This document shows, one piece after another, positions 50,301 to 63,398 of a stretch of DNA of 64,000 bases. Below the pieces are notes generated by a model that worked only from the letters and a program-made list of their open reading frames with translations, had not been told where the DNA came from and made no database searches. This stretch comes from Membranipora membranacea. Lineage: Eukaryota > Bryozoa > Gymnolaemata > Cheilostomatida > Membraniporidae. The translations under genes and the position numbers were made by a program. The DNA is taken from contig OU612068.1 of assembly GCA_914767715.1 (NCBI GenBank), forward strand, positions 18,168,001 to 18,232,000, read 5' to 3'. Position 1 is the first letter of the stretch. Each line of letters starts with the position of its first letter.

Positions 50301-53300
50301 ATTTACCTAATTATTTACTTGTATAAATATTGTATCTTTTACAGTGAAGTAATGCAATGAATCATTGAGCAAATGTTTCGGCTTCATAATTTTTTTAACT
50401 TTGCTTCATAAAACGAGGAATTCATCACCTTTGGGCTGAATTATGCTCCGTTTATTGGTTGCATAATAGATCATCTCTTGCCTGCCTGTGTTTACTCAAA
50501 TTTTATACAACAATGAAACAGCTGTTTTTTTAATTGACTTAATTTAATTGAGCCTGTACCTTTTTTCAACGAGCATAAAAAGTTGCAGCGTTTCAATTTG
50601 CAATGACCAAATGCTTCCGGCAAAATTAACCTAATCAGATCATGGGAGTGAGTTGGCGTTTTGATACTAATCCTGGTAAAGCATTATGTTAATCTTGTCA
50701 TTACAATTTAATTCTCTTCCTTATGTAACTGTGCCAACTCCGCTACTTTGGTAGGAGTTGAGAGCGCTTTGGTAGCAATGCCAGCTTCATTTTCCATTTT
50801 TAGCTTCATCACTGACATTTTCTAAATGCTTAAATGATTATAAATCATGATAATTGCTTGCTGATATCATGTCACTGACAAGATTTAATAATTGTGAATT
50901 GCTTCACGGACCCATCAGGTGTTTTGTATTATCGGATTTGTGAAAATTAAAATCCACCACTAATGCCTTAAAACCATAGCACAAGATGGAGTGGAGAAAG
51001 AGTGTGGTTACCGTAATATAAAAAACTTCAGCGAACAATGTAACATTGCAGCTGTTAAGCCTTACACATAAATTACTTATAGTATAATTCAGTTAAATAG
51101 AATGGTCAATGGTATAGTTCTGCTATTCTTTTGTTGACCTTGGTCAATTGAAGACATGCTTGGTATACAAAAATTATTCACTTCCCCTAAACAGTGAGTC
51201 AGAAATAAGGATGATGAAGCTTGAATTCCTTCCTCATGCAGTTGCATTTCCTGGGGGCAAACATTCATGCAATCTAAATGAAAGCGAAGTCATTATCTCA
51301 TATGAGTTGCGTTTAGGGAATACTAATGAATTTTAGTCTGAGAAGTTTCATAATGATATTCAAGGCAATTTGACCTATGATCAGCCGTAACATCACATGC
51401 TGCAGATAGATTTGAATCATCATCGTTTTGGCCAGCAGATTGTATGGCAACCTACCTGTCGGGACACATTAATATTCTAATCTGTATCGGATTTGAAAAG
51501 CGACATTTCCGTGTTCCTGTTCAATTTCCCTACGAAGCGTAAAAACATCTGCGACGTTAGAATCGCTCTCATATCGATATTCGTTTTTTGTAGAATCATA
51601 GTTTTTTTTTAGTATCAGTCACGGCAATTCACCGAGATGGTCATATTTCAATAATTATTAATAATTTAGGACTTTGGTCATCTTCTGAATTTTGATGAAT
51701 TTCAACTAGAAATAAAATGTACCGAAATGTACCAAAGGAATGACTTGGCATCCCATCTCCTAATCCTTTTGTCCAACGACTGGAAGGATCTCACCAGCAG
51801 ATTTAGGCTTGACGAGAAGATATACTGGGCATTTTAGCTCTGGTACTTACTCCATTGGCCTGAGATCAGAGCGCAACTTCAATTTATTTGTTATCAATTA
51901 TTTAATTTATTTTATTTTAGAATGGGAAGGCGGTGATGAATGGATCAGAGCACAGTTTAAAGATTACCTGATGTCACTGATGGCCACAGTCCTAGCTGAA
52001 GGTCTGTATATCTATCCACACCTGTCACAAAGTGCACGAAAAACGTGATAGTAATAGTGTACTCAGTAAGGCCAACCATCGGTCCTGTTAATTCGGTTCT
52101 CTATTAATTCATTAATTGATAAAAAACATTTGCATATTACCCGAAATTTTGGTTAATTATTATTGTTGACAAAGGCTGAGGCGACTTCAAACAAAATATA
52201 TGTCTGCAATATACCCAATGACCAGAAGGACCCACTTTTGGGTCAAACTTGTGAATATGCAATCAGTGAACTGGTTCATTGATGCAATTTCATCAGCTGG
52301 TAATCTAAATGAACTGCTTGAGCCCAAAAAATATGAACTCTAATAACCCTAATGGTTAAGAAACCATTTTTGACAGGCTTATCCTTAGAAGAAGGAAAGT
52401 TACACCCATAAACATTTATATTAAACATTAATATAATAATAATATTTTTATGGTGACACCAGCTTGGCCATTTTACTTGATAGCATTGATTTAATTAATT
52501 TCCTGCGGTCATGATAACAGCTCTAAATACTAAACATACGTCTTCATGTCAAAATTGGAAGAGCATAATATCAAATTCGCAGCTGATGCTTTGCATAATA
52601 TAGTTTTTAATATATGCAAATCCATTTGAATTGTTTTGCCTCTTAATCTTAGTTTAATGACATTCCCCAGCAGTTGAATACAGAGCGGTGCTCTTTTGCT
52701 TTGCGGAAGCCTTATGATATTAGATAAGCTAAATTTTATAAATCATTCATCCTGGGGATTCAATCTCAAAACTGCTCAGCAGCTAATTGACCCTATGCTG
52801 GTGCTAAACCCTTAGAATCATTTCCCTTTTTCTTATTAATTTCACCTGTTAATCTTTTTTAGACGACCACTTGTTGGAGGCGTTTAACCCGGCTTTTGTA
52901 CGAGCCTGGAAAACCACTCACAACTACAGAGTGTGGAGAAACACAGTCCAACAACTGGAAGATGTTATACCTGGGTAATTGATTTCACGGAAAGCTTATC
53001 CGTTTTTTAGCACTTCTTAAAGGGTTTAGTATCATAAACGAAATTCTTTTTGCTATTTGTTCTACCATGTTATGCAAAATCTCCCGTGTGAAAGTCGCCA
53101 AACCCTACTTGTTTTCCGTTCAATCAATCACCTCGTTGGTCTTGCTAGAATACAGCAGGGCGTCGGACAAAAATTCGAATCAACGTGTCACTAAAATTCA
53201 TTACGATTAGTTTAGTTAAGTCACGAGGCTTAGGATATTTACATTTTGCGATGTTTATATTTTAGGCATCCTTGCCAAGGCGGAGTTACTTTGAATGATG

Positions 53301-55287
53301 TCAAATTACAGCTTGCGAGGTGAGATAAAGATTTTACATTGCATACTTTCCTCATGGTTCTCATCGATTCGTTTTCCTATATGATATAGCAAAATTTCTC
53401 AAAGGTGATCTTTCAAAACCAAGATATCCTCCTCTAAATTTTGCGTTGGCAAGTTGCGTTTCAATTCACTCACCCTAATTAATATTCTTAATATTATAAT
53501 GAATGTGAAACACAAAAATTTGCCAGCTTTTCCATACAACAGCTGTTTATTATCCACGATTTTGTTTACACTTGCCTTGCAACAAACCCTCACTCATCAT
53601 GGGAACCAGGCAAGCACAGTGAAGAAGCATTCTGCAATCTTTTTTATAAGGAACTGCTGCAGGGAAATGCAACGCTATTTAGGCCTTATATTCTACATTT
53701 GAGATGGCCACTGGTGGTGATCAATACAAATCAAATGAATTTTAAAATTTCTTGAGTATTATACTTTGCTTTGCTTGACGTTAAAGTCAGTACCTGTATT
53801 CCTGGAAACTTGTTATCCCTACTGATCTTTGATCTTGAAAGAAGGCCTCAGTTCAATTTGGGTGTCTTTATTTGAACATTTTTATCTCAAGGACAAAATA
53901 TCAGTGTCGACCAGACCGTCAGTCATTCAGAGACTTGTGGTTTGAAAAAAATATCTCCAGTCTTAATCCGGACGGAATGAGAGATTTTCTATATATTTTG
54001 ATGTTTTCGATGCTTAAATCCGTCTTAATTATTAATTTCTCTAACCTCATATCTGGTCTGTTCACACCTGTCTGGGCTTAACAAATTCTCAACACCAAAT
54101 AGAACCATGACACGGTTACAGTGAAAGTATGATTTAATCCGAAAATTAATTTCTCCTTATTTTACCTAAGATGGCGAGGAATGTTGCGTGAATCCGGAAT
54201 TTCCTTGCCTAAGCCTTGCCATACTGTGTGTTTGTTGCTATCTTGGTTGTTTAATCTTTGTCGGATATCCTTTCTAACTCACGCTAATTGATAACCCACG
54301 ACTGGGATTAATAATTTGAATCATTGTATAACTTTGTGAGGTTGCCAGCCATGGTGACCGGGTGAAAACTCAAATAAAGAAAAAGGTTGTCACAACCAAA
54401 AGAAATTTAATCCTAATCGAAATTATGATTATCTACCAATAATATATAGATTACTGCAACCGGACAAATCTATTTTAGAATTCAGCCTCGGAGTTTTTTT
54501 AGCTGTATTTTCTTACATATCATATATAAATATACAAAGGATGTGTTGCTATTTAAACAGGTCAGAAAGAGGACGGAAGATAAACGCTGTAGTAGATCAA
54601 GCTGGCAAAGCCATGACAGATACCACTAAAGCTGTTGGTACGTTTCAAGCTTAAAGACTACCCAAAGCATATCCATACAAATCGGACACAACTTTATCAG
54701 AAGTAGCTGCCTGACTACAACATGCTTATGTCTTTGGGTAGTCTTTAACTGTACTATCCAGTTATAGTCTCTACTTCATTAGTGAATTGCCAAAACCTCC
54801 TCTGATCTGATGATATACATTTGCTAATAGTGATGCACGCTGACCGATGACTAACAACTTCCTGGAATGATATGGGTTTTGTTTTTTCAATGTTTTTTCC
54901 TGTATGTGACGTTCAATGGTCGGATGTCAGTCACATGTGGCGCAAATTATGGAAATGTTATTTTTCCGAGGTTACCAAAACCAACAAGGAAGGCCAATCA
55001 AAGGCCACAGATTGTCGACACAGAGTGATGATATTATGTGTTTACCTGGCATTGAGAACCACTCATCTCACAACCCAGCAAAATAGTCCAGGATCTTTCC
55101 CCAGTCATCACACTTTGAACCAGATTTGCTGCCATAGTTGATTGTAAATATTCCCGCAATGAAGTTGATCGAAAACATGTTTGCTTTTTTATCAGGTGGT
55201 GCGATACACAATGCCAGGAGTATGGTATCTTCTTGGTGGTCTAATGTTGGCACCGGTTCATCTAATCAATCGGACAACAACGGCTGA
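29391..55287 (+). CDS. AVL9: AVL9, DENN-family late secretory/migration protein, 18 proposed exons
   Basis: AVL9 carries a DENN domain; yeast Avl9 acts in exit from the Golgi and the human protein in cell migration and polarity. Proposed exons: 29391-29471, 32189-32309, 33036-33124, 33625-33696, 35240-35393, 35723-35802, 38028-38097, 41069-41511, 41746-41892, 42377-42568, 45157-45291, 48466-48483, 49353-49494, 51921-52001, 52863-52974, 53266-53319, 54561-54637, 55196-55287, about 719 residues (human 648). Landmarks: LHIVVIGFHHKKGCQ, VEFSYPPLVPG, LPTLALPDGAHNY, VYGVSCYRQI, TVQKSVCVL, HAWFEQRDF, LLVLFKLMMLERK, GLPLAIFTKG, EWEGGDEWIRAQF, WKTTHNYRVW and a Gly/Ser/Asn-rich end. Exons 8 and 9 encode a long Ser/Thr/Glu-rich linker that splits the DENN halves. 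The 18-base exon 12 (KNSTKK) is phase-neutral and uncertain. Introns hold several repeats listed separately. Confidence 0.93.
29808..30069. repeat. Fold-back inverted repeat in AVL9 intron 1
   Basis: Arms at about 29808-29905 and 29990-30069 are inverted copies of one sequence. CCTAACTTTGGGCTTTG in the left arm is met by CAAAGCCCAAAGTTAGG in the right, and GGAAGCTTCCTTTG by CAAAGGAAGCTTCC. The left arm has about 20 extra bases near 29865-29885. The arms are separated by about 85 bases. This could be a fold-back transposon or an inverted duplication. Confidence 0.75.
30705..30780. repeat. 20-bp inverted repeat in AVL9 intron 1
   Basis: GTTGCTGGTAGTGGCATTCC at 30705-30724 is the reverse complement of 30761-30780 with one mismatch, over a 36-base spacer. 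Confidence 0.7.
31822..32064. mobile_element. MITE-like element with 21-bp terminal inverted repeats
   Basis: A 243-base block bounded by GGGGGGTCTTTTAATTAGAAA on the left and its near-perfect inverse (TTTCTAATTGAAAGACCCCCC) on the right, one mismatch. The inside contains repeated and palindromic TCACTCACTGAGTGAGCGAT and ATCGCTCACTCA motifs. There is no coding capacity. It lies in AVL9 intron 1, 124 bases before exon 2. I could not define a target-site duplication, so the superfamily is unknown. Confidence 0.75.
35845..36150 (+). repeat. Tandem repeat of about 113 bases, nearly three copies
   Basis: Units begin near CCCATTTTG at 35849 and 35963 and at the related CACATTTTG further on. ACGTATTAAACATTCTCGTT occurs at 35991 and again at 36103, a period of 112 bases; the first copy is more diverged. 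It lies in the AVL9 intron just after exon 6. Confidence 0.75.
36507..36537. repeat. 12-bp palindrome in an AVL9 intron
   Basis: TGTACTTTCACA (36507-36518) and its exact reverse complement (36526-36537) surround a 7-base loop. Its significance is unknown. Confidence 0.6.
48196..48210. repeat. Poly-C run of 15
   Basis: Fifteen consecutive C bases in an AVL9 intron. Its exact length is likely to be uncertain in any assembly. Confidence 0.9.
49182..49243. repeat. Strong 26-bp hairpin in an AVL9 intron
   Basis: The left arm, 49182-49207, starts TTCGAAGAATTGAG. The right arm, 49218-49243, is its reverse complement with one mismatch. The loop is 10 bases. The hairpin lies 110 bases upstream of exon 13. 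It could be a fold-back element, or a small-RNA precursor if transcribed with the AVL9 intron. Confidence 0.7.
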
Positions 55288-57154
55288 CTCTCTAGGCTGA
55301 CTCTAATGTGGGAGGAAAGGAGGATATAGATAAAATACTGTGATACCGAGATCTAGAAATGTAAACATAGTGGTCAAACTATTTATTTTGATTTTTTACC
55401 AATATTATGTTAGCGTTTTCAATGATTTTCAGATGAACCAATGGAAATGTTTGTCGGTCTTCATGTTAGTTACAACACTCGCTAAATGATGTTGCTGCCT
55501 TTTCTGGCGAGGAAGCTCTCTTCCTTTTTTCTCCAATCCTTCTAGCCATCCTACCAACCTTCCAGGACATGGTTTATTTGTGCTTTGCATAAGTGCGTGG
55601 TTGCTTGCCAGATACAATATTATACCATTGATATATCTGAATTCTGATATTAACAATTCCAATATAATTTTATTCAATTTTCGTTGGATTCTGTGGAATG
55701 TTGCTATGTTAGCATTCCTTTACCAATCTCTTTATGAGATTATTAATGATTCCTTATGATAACATTCCTAATGCAATGATGAGAATCGGGTATTTTAGAT
55801 AAATTGCTGCTTTTGAGATATTTTATTTACTTTTTTTCACGTGAGCGCGCTGAGATTACATCATGATACATACACCACCAATACAGTTAAGACCTGATTT
55901 CCGGATCATTTACTGCAATTTGGCTACTGTGCATAAGTTTTTTTCCACTCTATGATGATATGGCAATAAATGGAGAAAACTGTTAACTTTTCATTCAGCT
56001 GCTGTGATCTTGATCTCTTACCGCTCAGTCAATCTCCAATTGTTCATTACTTTACTAATTGTCCATTATCAATCATTTAACACTTCATCACTTCTTTACT
56101 ATTAGGTGGTTTATCTAACTTAAAAAATCTGCAGATTACGCTAATCTGGTCATTCCTCAAGGATAAATTGTAACAAGGAGTTGCCTGCCCTTTTTTATGT
56201 AGCAGAGTGTTGAATTTGCGGCGCCCTCTTATTATGATTTAGGGAAATCATGTTTAAAAACTAATGCAAGCAATTTAGTATTTAATAGCTAGAGGGGGAA
56301 ATGGTCCATGTTGACAGTAGAACTAGAATTACAAATGGGCTGAAAACTCTCTGGCAAGAAATTGAAGACGGGTCAATAATTACAGTTCACTTGATAAGAG
56401 AGCAAAATATCATCTGTGCATCAGACCTTTCATAACCTTGGCTTTTTGCCACTTGTCAAAACTAATAGTGAATCACTATAGTAAGAAAAGCCAAACTTCT
56501 TAGGTTTTTTGGCAAGCCTAGGCAAAGAATATCAAACTTGGGTTTGTTGTTTACCAGCAATGATAGTTTGTTATCTGTGGATTAATTAAATAATCATGGT
56601 TAAAAAGTGCCTGATATCATGTTAAAAGATGACACCTTATTTTTACTGATAAAGTGTTGTTTATTGTTGCATATTGCCACGGCGCATTTTACATGTTTTA
56701 GAATGATGGAGAATAAAACTGATTTTGCTCAGTCTGTTAAATATGTACAATCTGAAAAAACAGGAAACCATTGTAATTGCTGCCGATCGACATCTTCCAA
56801 ACCTCGTCTAGTCGCTTAGGCATGATGATGGTTACCATACAACCATCTTATCTCAAATGTCGAATCATTCTGACCAGATTTTGAGCACGTGTTGGACATC
56901 TTGAAGGAAATCAGTATCAGACAAAAAACAACCAGCTATTGTTCATAAAAGGCAGCCTCATAAAAAAAATTACAACAATCACAATGGTATTGTGGATCAA
57001 AGTGAATCTTATTATTGTTACACAAGTTTTGTTTTCCTATTAGCTAATAAAGTCATTCGATGCAGGGCATCAAATGACGTCATTACTACATCCATGTGCT
57101 TTTTATATACATCTATGCATTGCGATGACGCATCCATCCATGAATCGGAGGTTT
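55288..57154. other. Convergent 3' region of AVL9 and PRPF19
   Basis: The AVL9 (+) and PRPF19 (-) stop codons face each other across this stretch. A plus-strand AATAAA at 55965-55970 could serve AVL9, and a minus-strand AATAAA (plus TTTATT near 56657) could serve PRPF19. Open frames here have no recognisable domain and are probably chance. Confidence 0.45.
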
Positions 57155-60100
57155 TTAGAAGCGATCCAGACCAAAGAATTTCAGTGATCTATCCATACTG
57201 GATGATGCGAGGAATGATGCGTTGCTGCCAAATCCGACTCCGGTGGCCTGAGCTGTGTGGTCGTTCAGTACTGTCAACTCGGTCCACTTTTTACACAGAT
57301 AAACTCTGCAAAAACAAGGAATGAATAAAAAATTTGAGGGATTACGACAAAACTTCAAAGCAATAACTGGTGCTTAGTAGCCATGCTAGTGGCCAAAAGC
57401 CAACAAGCGAGAAACCGCTGTATCATAAAAGCGCTTGTACTAGATCAGACGTCCCTAACATTACACCATGCTACATCAACATCAGGATGTCCTGACCAAC
57501 TACCAAACATGAGCACAGAGAAAATCATAGCACCTAATCACTGTGATTTGGTCATAGCTACAGACATGTTTGAATGAAACGCTCCACCAGATTTTAATCT
57601 TTCTCTGATGAAATTGAAAACAAGGTCGGATGGACTTGACAGTACTTTGAACCAGGTAGTAGATACTAAATCTATATTAGTACACAGACGGGTGACATCC
57701 GATTACCTCACACTAGAATGAATTAATCCACTTTTTTCACTCAATTAAAAAACAATTAATGCACTAACTTGTTGACAAACAATTTAGTAGCCAGAGCCAA
57801 GTTGAACCTGTTACTGCGCGCTTCCATACTATATTCAACTTTTTGTGAAGGTGAATCCATGTACTAAGAATAGAATTCACACTCACTCACTGTTCATAAT
57901 CTAACATAATCATTTCGTTCTTGGTTTAATATGACAGGCCTATTAATCAACATGGAGCATCCAGCGTTATCCAGTTTCTCAATGGGTGATAAACTGCTGG
58001 ACTTCTTAGTGTATGCTTTACTCAGCGATGCACATCGGCTATGTTACAAGTATGACATAGGAGGCTCAGCGGGCAGGGTGACATCTCTCACATCCGTGAC
58101 AGGCAATGTATTCAAGTAAATAAGAAACATCCTATGTGGTGATTAAAATCATCACCAAAACTTCCAAGAGCTGTTTTCAGGCTCATTATTAAACACACTT
58201 GTTTTTTTTAAAGAAATCAGCAATTATTCGATGATTCTACAACTTGCGATTTTTATATGCGTTTAGTACTAATCAATGTGGTCGATCGCTGAGCGATTTG
58301 TCAATTTTCGCCACATTTTTCACAGATCTTTCGAAGAGGTCATCATGGTGCATTATGTAACACACCTAGAAATAGCAGCTTAGAATAAATTAAATCAATA
58401 ATCAGTGATACTAAATGGTCATTGAGGTATTTCTTCTGGTTTGAGAACTCATCAAGGGCACTCTGGAATCACATACCAACATCTGGAGGAATCCCAGAAC
58501 CCAACGATGGCATGATCCATAAATAACTAAGGACTGTCACAGCCTTACTTAGATTGCAGATTAGGCAGAATTATCAACAGTGGGTGACTAGGTTCATGTG
58601 AAATCTTGTGGCCCTGCTCAATTTATGTTAGCCAATAATTCTCATTCTCCAATTCTGGACTAGATTGCCCTGGCTATTTCAGATCTATCGTATCTGACCA
58701 GAGGATTTGACACTATAACCACCCAAGCTTCCTTTTTAGGGTTACGTTTGCATACACTTGTAGCTGGCAATGAATCAGCAACGACCAAAAAACTAGGATG
58801 CAAATTATTTAGAACAGACCACAGGTATTGTGCCGCAATAAAATAAATTTTTCTCTGTTATTTCCGCAACATTTTAAAAATCATAATGATAATATTGTGG
58901 CATGTTTCTTTGGTTTGAGGCAGGAAAAAATAGAGTAAGAGCTCAGCTAGGATCTTATGGTTTTACATGTGGCCAGGTTTACCATGACCCCAGGGTGGGT
59001 AGTGTAAATAAGTGGTGAGGTAATTGCTCAGCTAAGCACATGACTAAGTGATTATCAACCATTGCACTTTTTTCCTTCTACAAATTTGACAACTAGACAA
59101 TAGGTCTGCTCACCTAACATCTGTGCCACCGACAGCGAGATATGTACCGCTGTGGTCGAATCGAAGAGCTTTCACCTCGTAGTTACTGTCTAGCGTGATG
59201 GTCTTAAAGTTACTCAGCCTTCTCAAATCCCACAACTTCACCACAGAGTCGTCAGCGGCAGTAGCCAAATAGAAACCTAGAAAGTAAAACCAAAATCCAA
59301 GTAGTCATTCGACCATTTAACTGGTTATTCAGATTATCTGCAGGATTATTTGGGTATTATCTTCCCAGAAGCATTTATCACACTTCATCATCATATTGGC
59401 ATATGTTGAGTAACCAGGAAAAATTACACAGATCATTTTAAGCGAGGGTGGGAACAATTGGAATCGCTGAGTCAAGCCGCTGTAATCAGGATTAAAAGCT
59501 TATGATACACATATTAATATTTAATAATAATCCTTTGCTTTTAGTGGAAAGTGTGAAATTTATTCAGTCACCGTCCATTGACACATCCGTATCGCTCAAG
59601 AAATGGCAAGAAAGTCGGTCAGGTAATATTTCATACAACCTAGGCACGTCACAAACCAGGTCAAAAGTTGTACTCGGTTTATGTGATAATGGGTAACAAG
59701 CAAAAAGTGAATTAAGAGAAAGGAACAAAATGGATAAAGCATAGCGCCTCGGAAATCCTCGCATCAATGTTGTTTTCAGTCATGTCATTGACATGCATAC
59801 CTAGAATGATTGCAATTGTTATCCTTGCATAAGTTAAAAACTTTGTGGTATAAAACCAGCAACAAAAGAGAGTTGGCAGCACTTTTCCCTTATTTGTTGT
59901 TTTGTTTTTTCCTGTTAATGTGTATTATTACCATTTACAGAAAACAATGTTCCTTACTTTTCTAGTAAATGTACAAGGAATTAAGATTACAGATCGCAAG
60001 CAACATGCGCTCTTATATTTTTGTATCAACATGCAGTATCGATAGATTGTGGTAGATACTAAGGTTTGCATTTCCTGAAAAACAACAAACTTGGCATACT

Positions 60101-63100
60101 TATCACACAAAGCGTGCCTACGCAACAATCCTGATACACACCCGAATTTTATTATATTTGGTTAATTCAGCCCGCCTATCCCAAATCGTCTCCGCTTTGC
60201 GACCATTCATTGCTTTTTCAGGTGAACGATTTGAATTCATGATGTAATATAAAGCATTTGTCACAAACTATGGGTTCTAAAGTGTGGTGGGGGAATAAAG
60301 ACTGTGGAAAAAACCACTAGTTTTATGACAACTACATGAGGAAATCTCTTTTTAATCTTCATTCTTTACAAAAGTACACCAAGTAATGTACATGAGTTGG
60401 GGAAGATAAGTGCAAAATGTTTTATTAAATCTTAGATAATTTTTCCGCAATTTATTAATAAGCTGGAAGCATGTGCCTAACTGCTTTAGTCTCCAGCCAC
60501 ACCCCGTGCAGACAATTTGTGGTTTGCTCGGTTCGCACATCATAGCTGTGATCCCTTGACAACTTTCGTCCATGATGTACAAAGTCTGCCCATTAAAAAC
60601 TATAAAGATCATAACCACGATCATAACCATTGGCGCATTATTTGAAACTCATCATTTAATACCTTAGCTAACCAAAGACAATGTAAAACATAATTAAATG
60701 TACAAGGACCACAGGTGCTCAGCACAGCAGATGCCAAACCATTAAGCTTCTACCCTCTGCCAGTAAATCAAACCAAATTCCTCTGTAGTTCAAACATAGC
60801 CAACATAAAACATTTACATACTGAGAGAAATAAGAGTTTTGCCTCATGATAAACCGTACCATTTTCAGAGAAGGCGATAGTGCTGATCGGTCCAGTGTGT
60901 CCAGGGAAGTTAGCCACATTCTGTCTCTCCTTCAGATCCCAAATCTTAATCACAGAGTCAGCAGTACCAGTGCCAAAGATGAGACCATCAGGATGGAATT
61001 GAGCGCATGTGGCAGCTAAAAATATTTATTACATATTACATAAAATACGTGTACGTGTAGGAAATTCTTTGATAGAACAATGTGATCATCAGACCTCGTA
61101 ACTTACTGCGGAATATCAATATCAGATTGATCATCTATCGATTGCTGCCAAGAACAATTCCATGTAAGATCAACAGAAACGTGACGAATCTGATAAAGGG
61201 AATCCCATAAAAAAATTACATATGTTATCATGCTTTTCAATGACGGCCAGAAACACCTGTCCAATGTAAAAAGAGTGGTTCAGGTTGTTTTTGATATTAT
61301 AGCGACCAACAACAACGAAAACAACAGTAGCCAAATATGAGTCATTATTCTATGTAAATCCTTATTGTGAATAAGCAGTATGGTTACTGCTGCCAACACA
61401 TGATTGGCTTACAGATCGATCAACATTTCATATTGTGAGTTACTGTTTCCCAAAAATTGAGGTAACAGTACTTCCATCCCCCACTGCCAAAATCACGAGC
61501 ATGGTTTGATCTAGTGTCCTCGGTGAGCTTTATCTGTCATAACTGACTGTCAATGGCCATACTTACTTCTAAGGCCTGGCATCTTGGTTGTAATCATTTT
61601 TGAAAGCCAATGGGTAAAATGGCAAATTTTCCTAAATTTTCTATTCTAGTCATTTATATATTATAAACAATTGGACACTAGATAAGACTGGTGTAATCTT
61701 GCTGCCATGCCATTCTCACCATTGTTGTTTCCCTCTCCGGCAGCGACTCTCATCAGAACCTTACCAGTCTGTATGTCATTGAATGCCCAAAACTACAATC
61801 AAATATTCCAAAGTTATTTATGACTTTCAGACACAATTGAAATAGTTACAACATGTAGGTAGCATAGCTGTAATTTCGCCTATATTATAATATTTCAATC
61901 TAATTTAGGACATATCGGTATTTTTTATCACATGCTACCAGAATAGACTGCACCATGTGTTAAGCATTTGCTTCCTATTTCTATGACATAATATCTTAGA
62001 AATAAATAAAACTGTGAATTACCTTCGGCTATATTTACCATCATGATTATTGCATATTTTTAATGACACAATAGAGTGACAGCATTTCTTAGCAGTGAAT
62101 CCCCTTTTACCTGCTGGGAGAATATCTTTATTTATATGTTGGTGTTGGCGCAACCATTTAGCAATATTTGGGTTTTCAGTTTGTTGTCAAATGCTGACAG
62201 AATTCAGGCAAAAACCCTAAGGCATTTTTTAGGAAACAAATAAATGTTGGCAAAAGCTACTGCATACGGCGCCCTACAGTGTTGATATTGGAGCATCAAT
62301 CCCCCATTAAAATAGATAGCAATTTTTCGTGCGTGTAAATCTCTAATGGAAAATTCCGAGACAAGAAGACAAAACATAGACAACCTTAATTTTCAAGCTC
62401 TCCAACTTTTATACAAACTGGAAAAATGACAATAATTCAACTGTTAATCTAAGGCGATGACTAGGCATGTTTTACCTATACAGTTTTACTATCACTCACC
62501 CCATCAGTAGAAGAACTGAGAAGGTAGTCACCGGTGGCGTGTAGACTCAGGCCCGTAACTGGTCCTTCGTGGGTTCTCACTATCTGCCCGCATTGGGCTT
62601 GCTGTACACCCCATACTCTGATACTAGCATCTGGAGATGCGCTGAATACCAAGTCCTGCAAAAATACATTTTTATGGCTAATAAAAATTTATTACGGATT
62701 ATTAGATGATGGTATACATAAAATTTCTCTGACAAAAATAAACTGGCCATTGTGTGACGATAATTACTCAGACACCTGCAGTTTTTCCTTTTAAATAAAT
62801 CTGCAATATTGTAGCCAGGGAATCCCAATTGCTGATGCATAAGGTCACACACAGGGTTCCATTGTCCCCCATACGTTTTTTAAATATAAATTCGGGATAT
62901 ATTTTATCAGTGAAATATTTCAAACAGCGTTATTCCGTCAGGTTAAATCATTAAAACAAGGAAATCCTCAGTATTACAAATCATTTCGTGATTCTTATCA
63001 GCAGATTTGTCACCAAACAATGTAATGTGACCATCACGAGCTACAAAAATGACAATATAAGCTGGAAATAACTTATGACCCAACTGTGTGTATGTGGATG

Positions 63101-63398
63101 GGAATTTCTAGATTTGTTAGTATGAGGATATTCCTAATCACAGGACATGTGTGGGCTCATTAATAACACAACCATGAACATTTTTTACATGTCGGTGCAG
63201 TTGTACCAAGTATACAAAAAAAACTGAATACAGGGATTTTGTATGTCAAAGCTGTTCTCTGCTGCTGAATAGCCTTTCATACTCTCACCTCAGTTGGATG
63301 GTATATAACGCTGGTGACCTTTTTAGTGTGGCCTTTAAGCACAGCAATGACTTGTTCAGTATCCTTGTTGAAGACGACAGCATTCTTGTCGTTTCCAC
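57155..63398 (-). CDS. PRPF19: PRPF19 (Prp19), WD40 half; 5' exons lie beyond the window
   Basis: Core subunit of the NineTeen complex, a ubiquitin ligase needed for spliceosome activation. Proposed exons: 63398-63289, 62655-62500, 61792-61720, 61015-60860, 59276-59114, 57305-57155; phases all match and about 268 C-terminal residues result. The full protein is about 500 residues, so the U-box, coiled coil and first WD repeats lie to the right of 64000. Landmarks: [148 protein letters not shown] and the final [13 protein letters not shown]. These are WD40 blades of the beta-propeller that recruits substrates and partners. Confidence 0.93.

Noticed and set aside
57931-58119. 62-residue plus-strand open frame
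   Set aside because: It lies within a PRPF19 intron; no motif, no splice context and no similarity I recognise.
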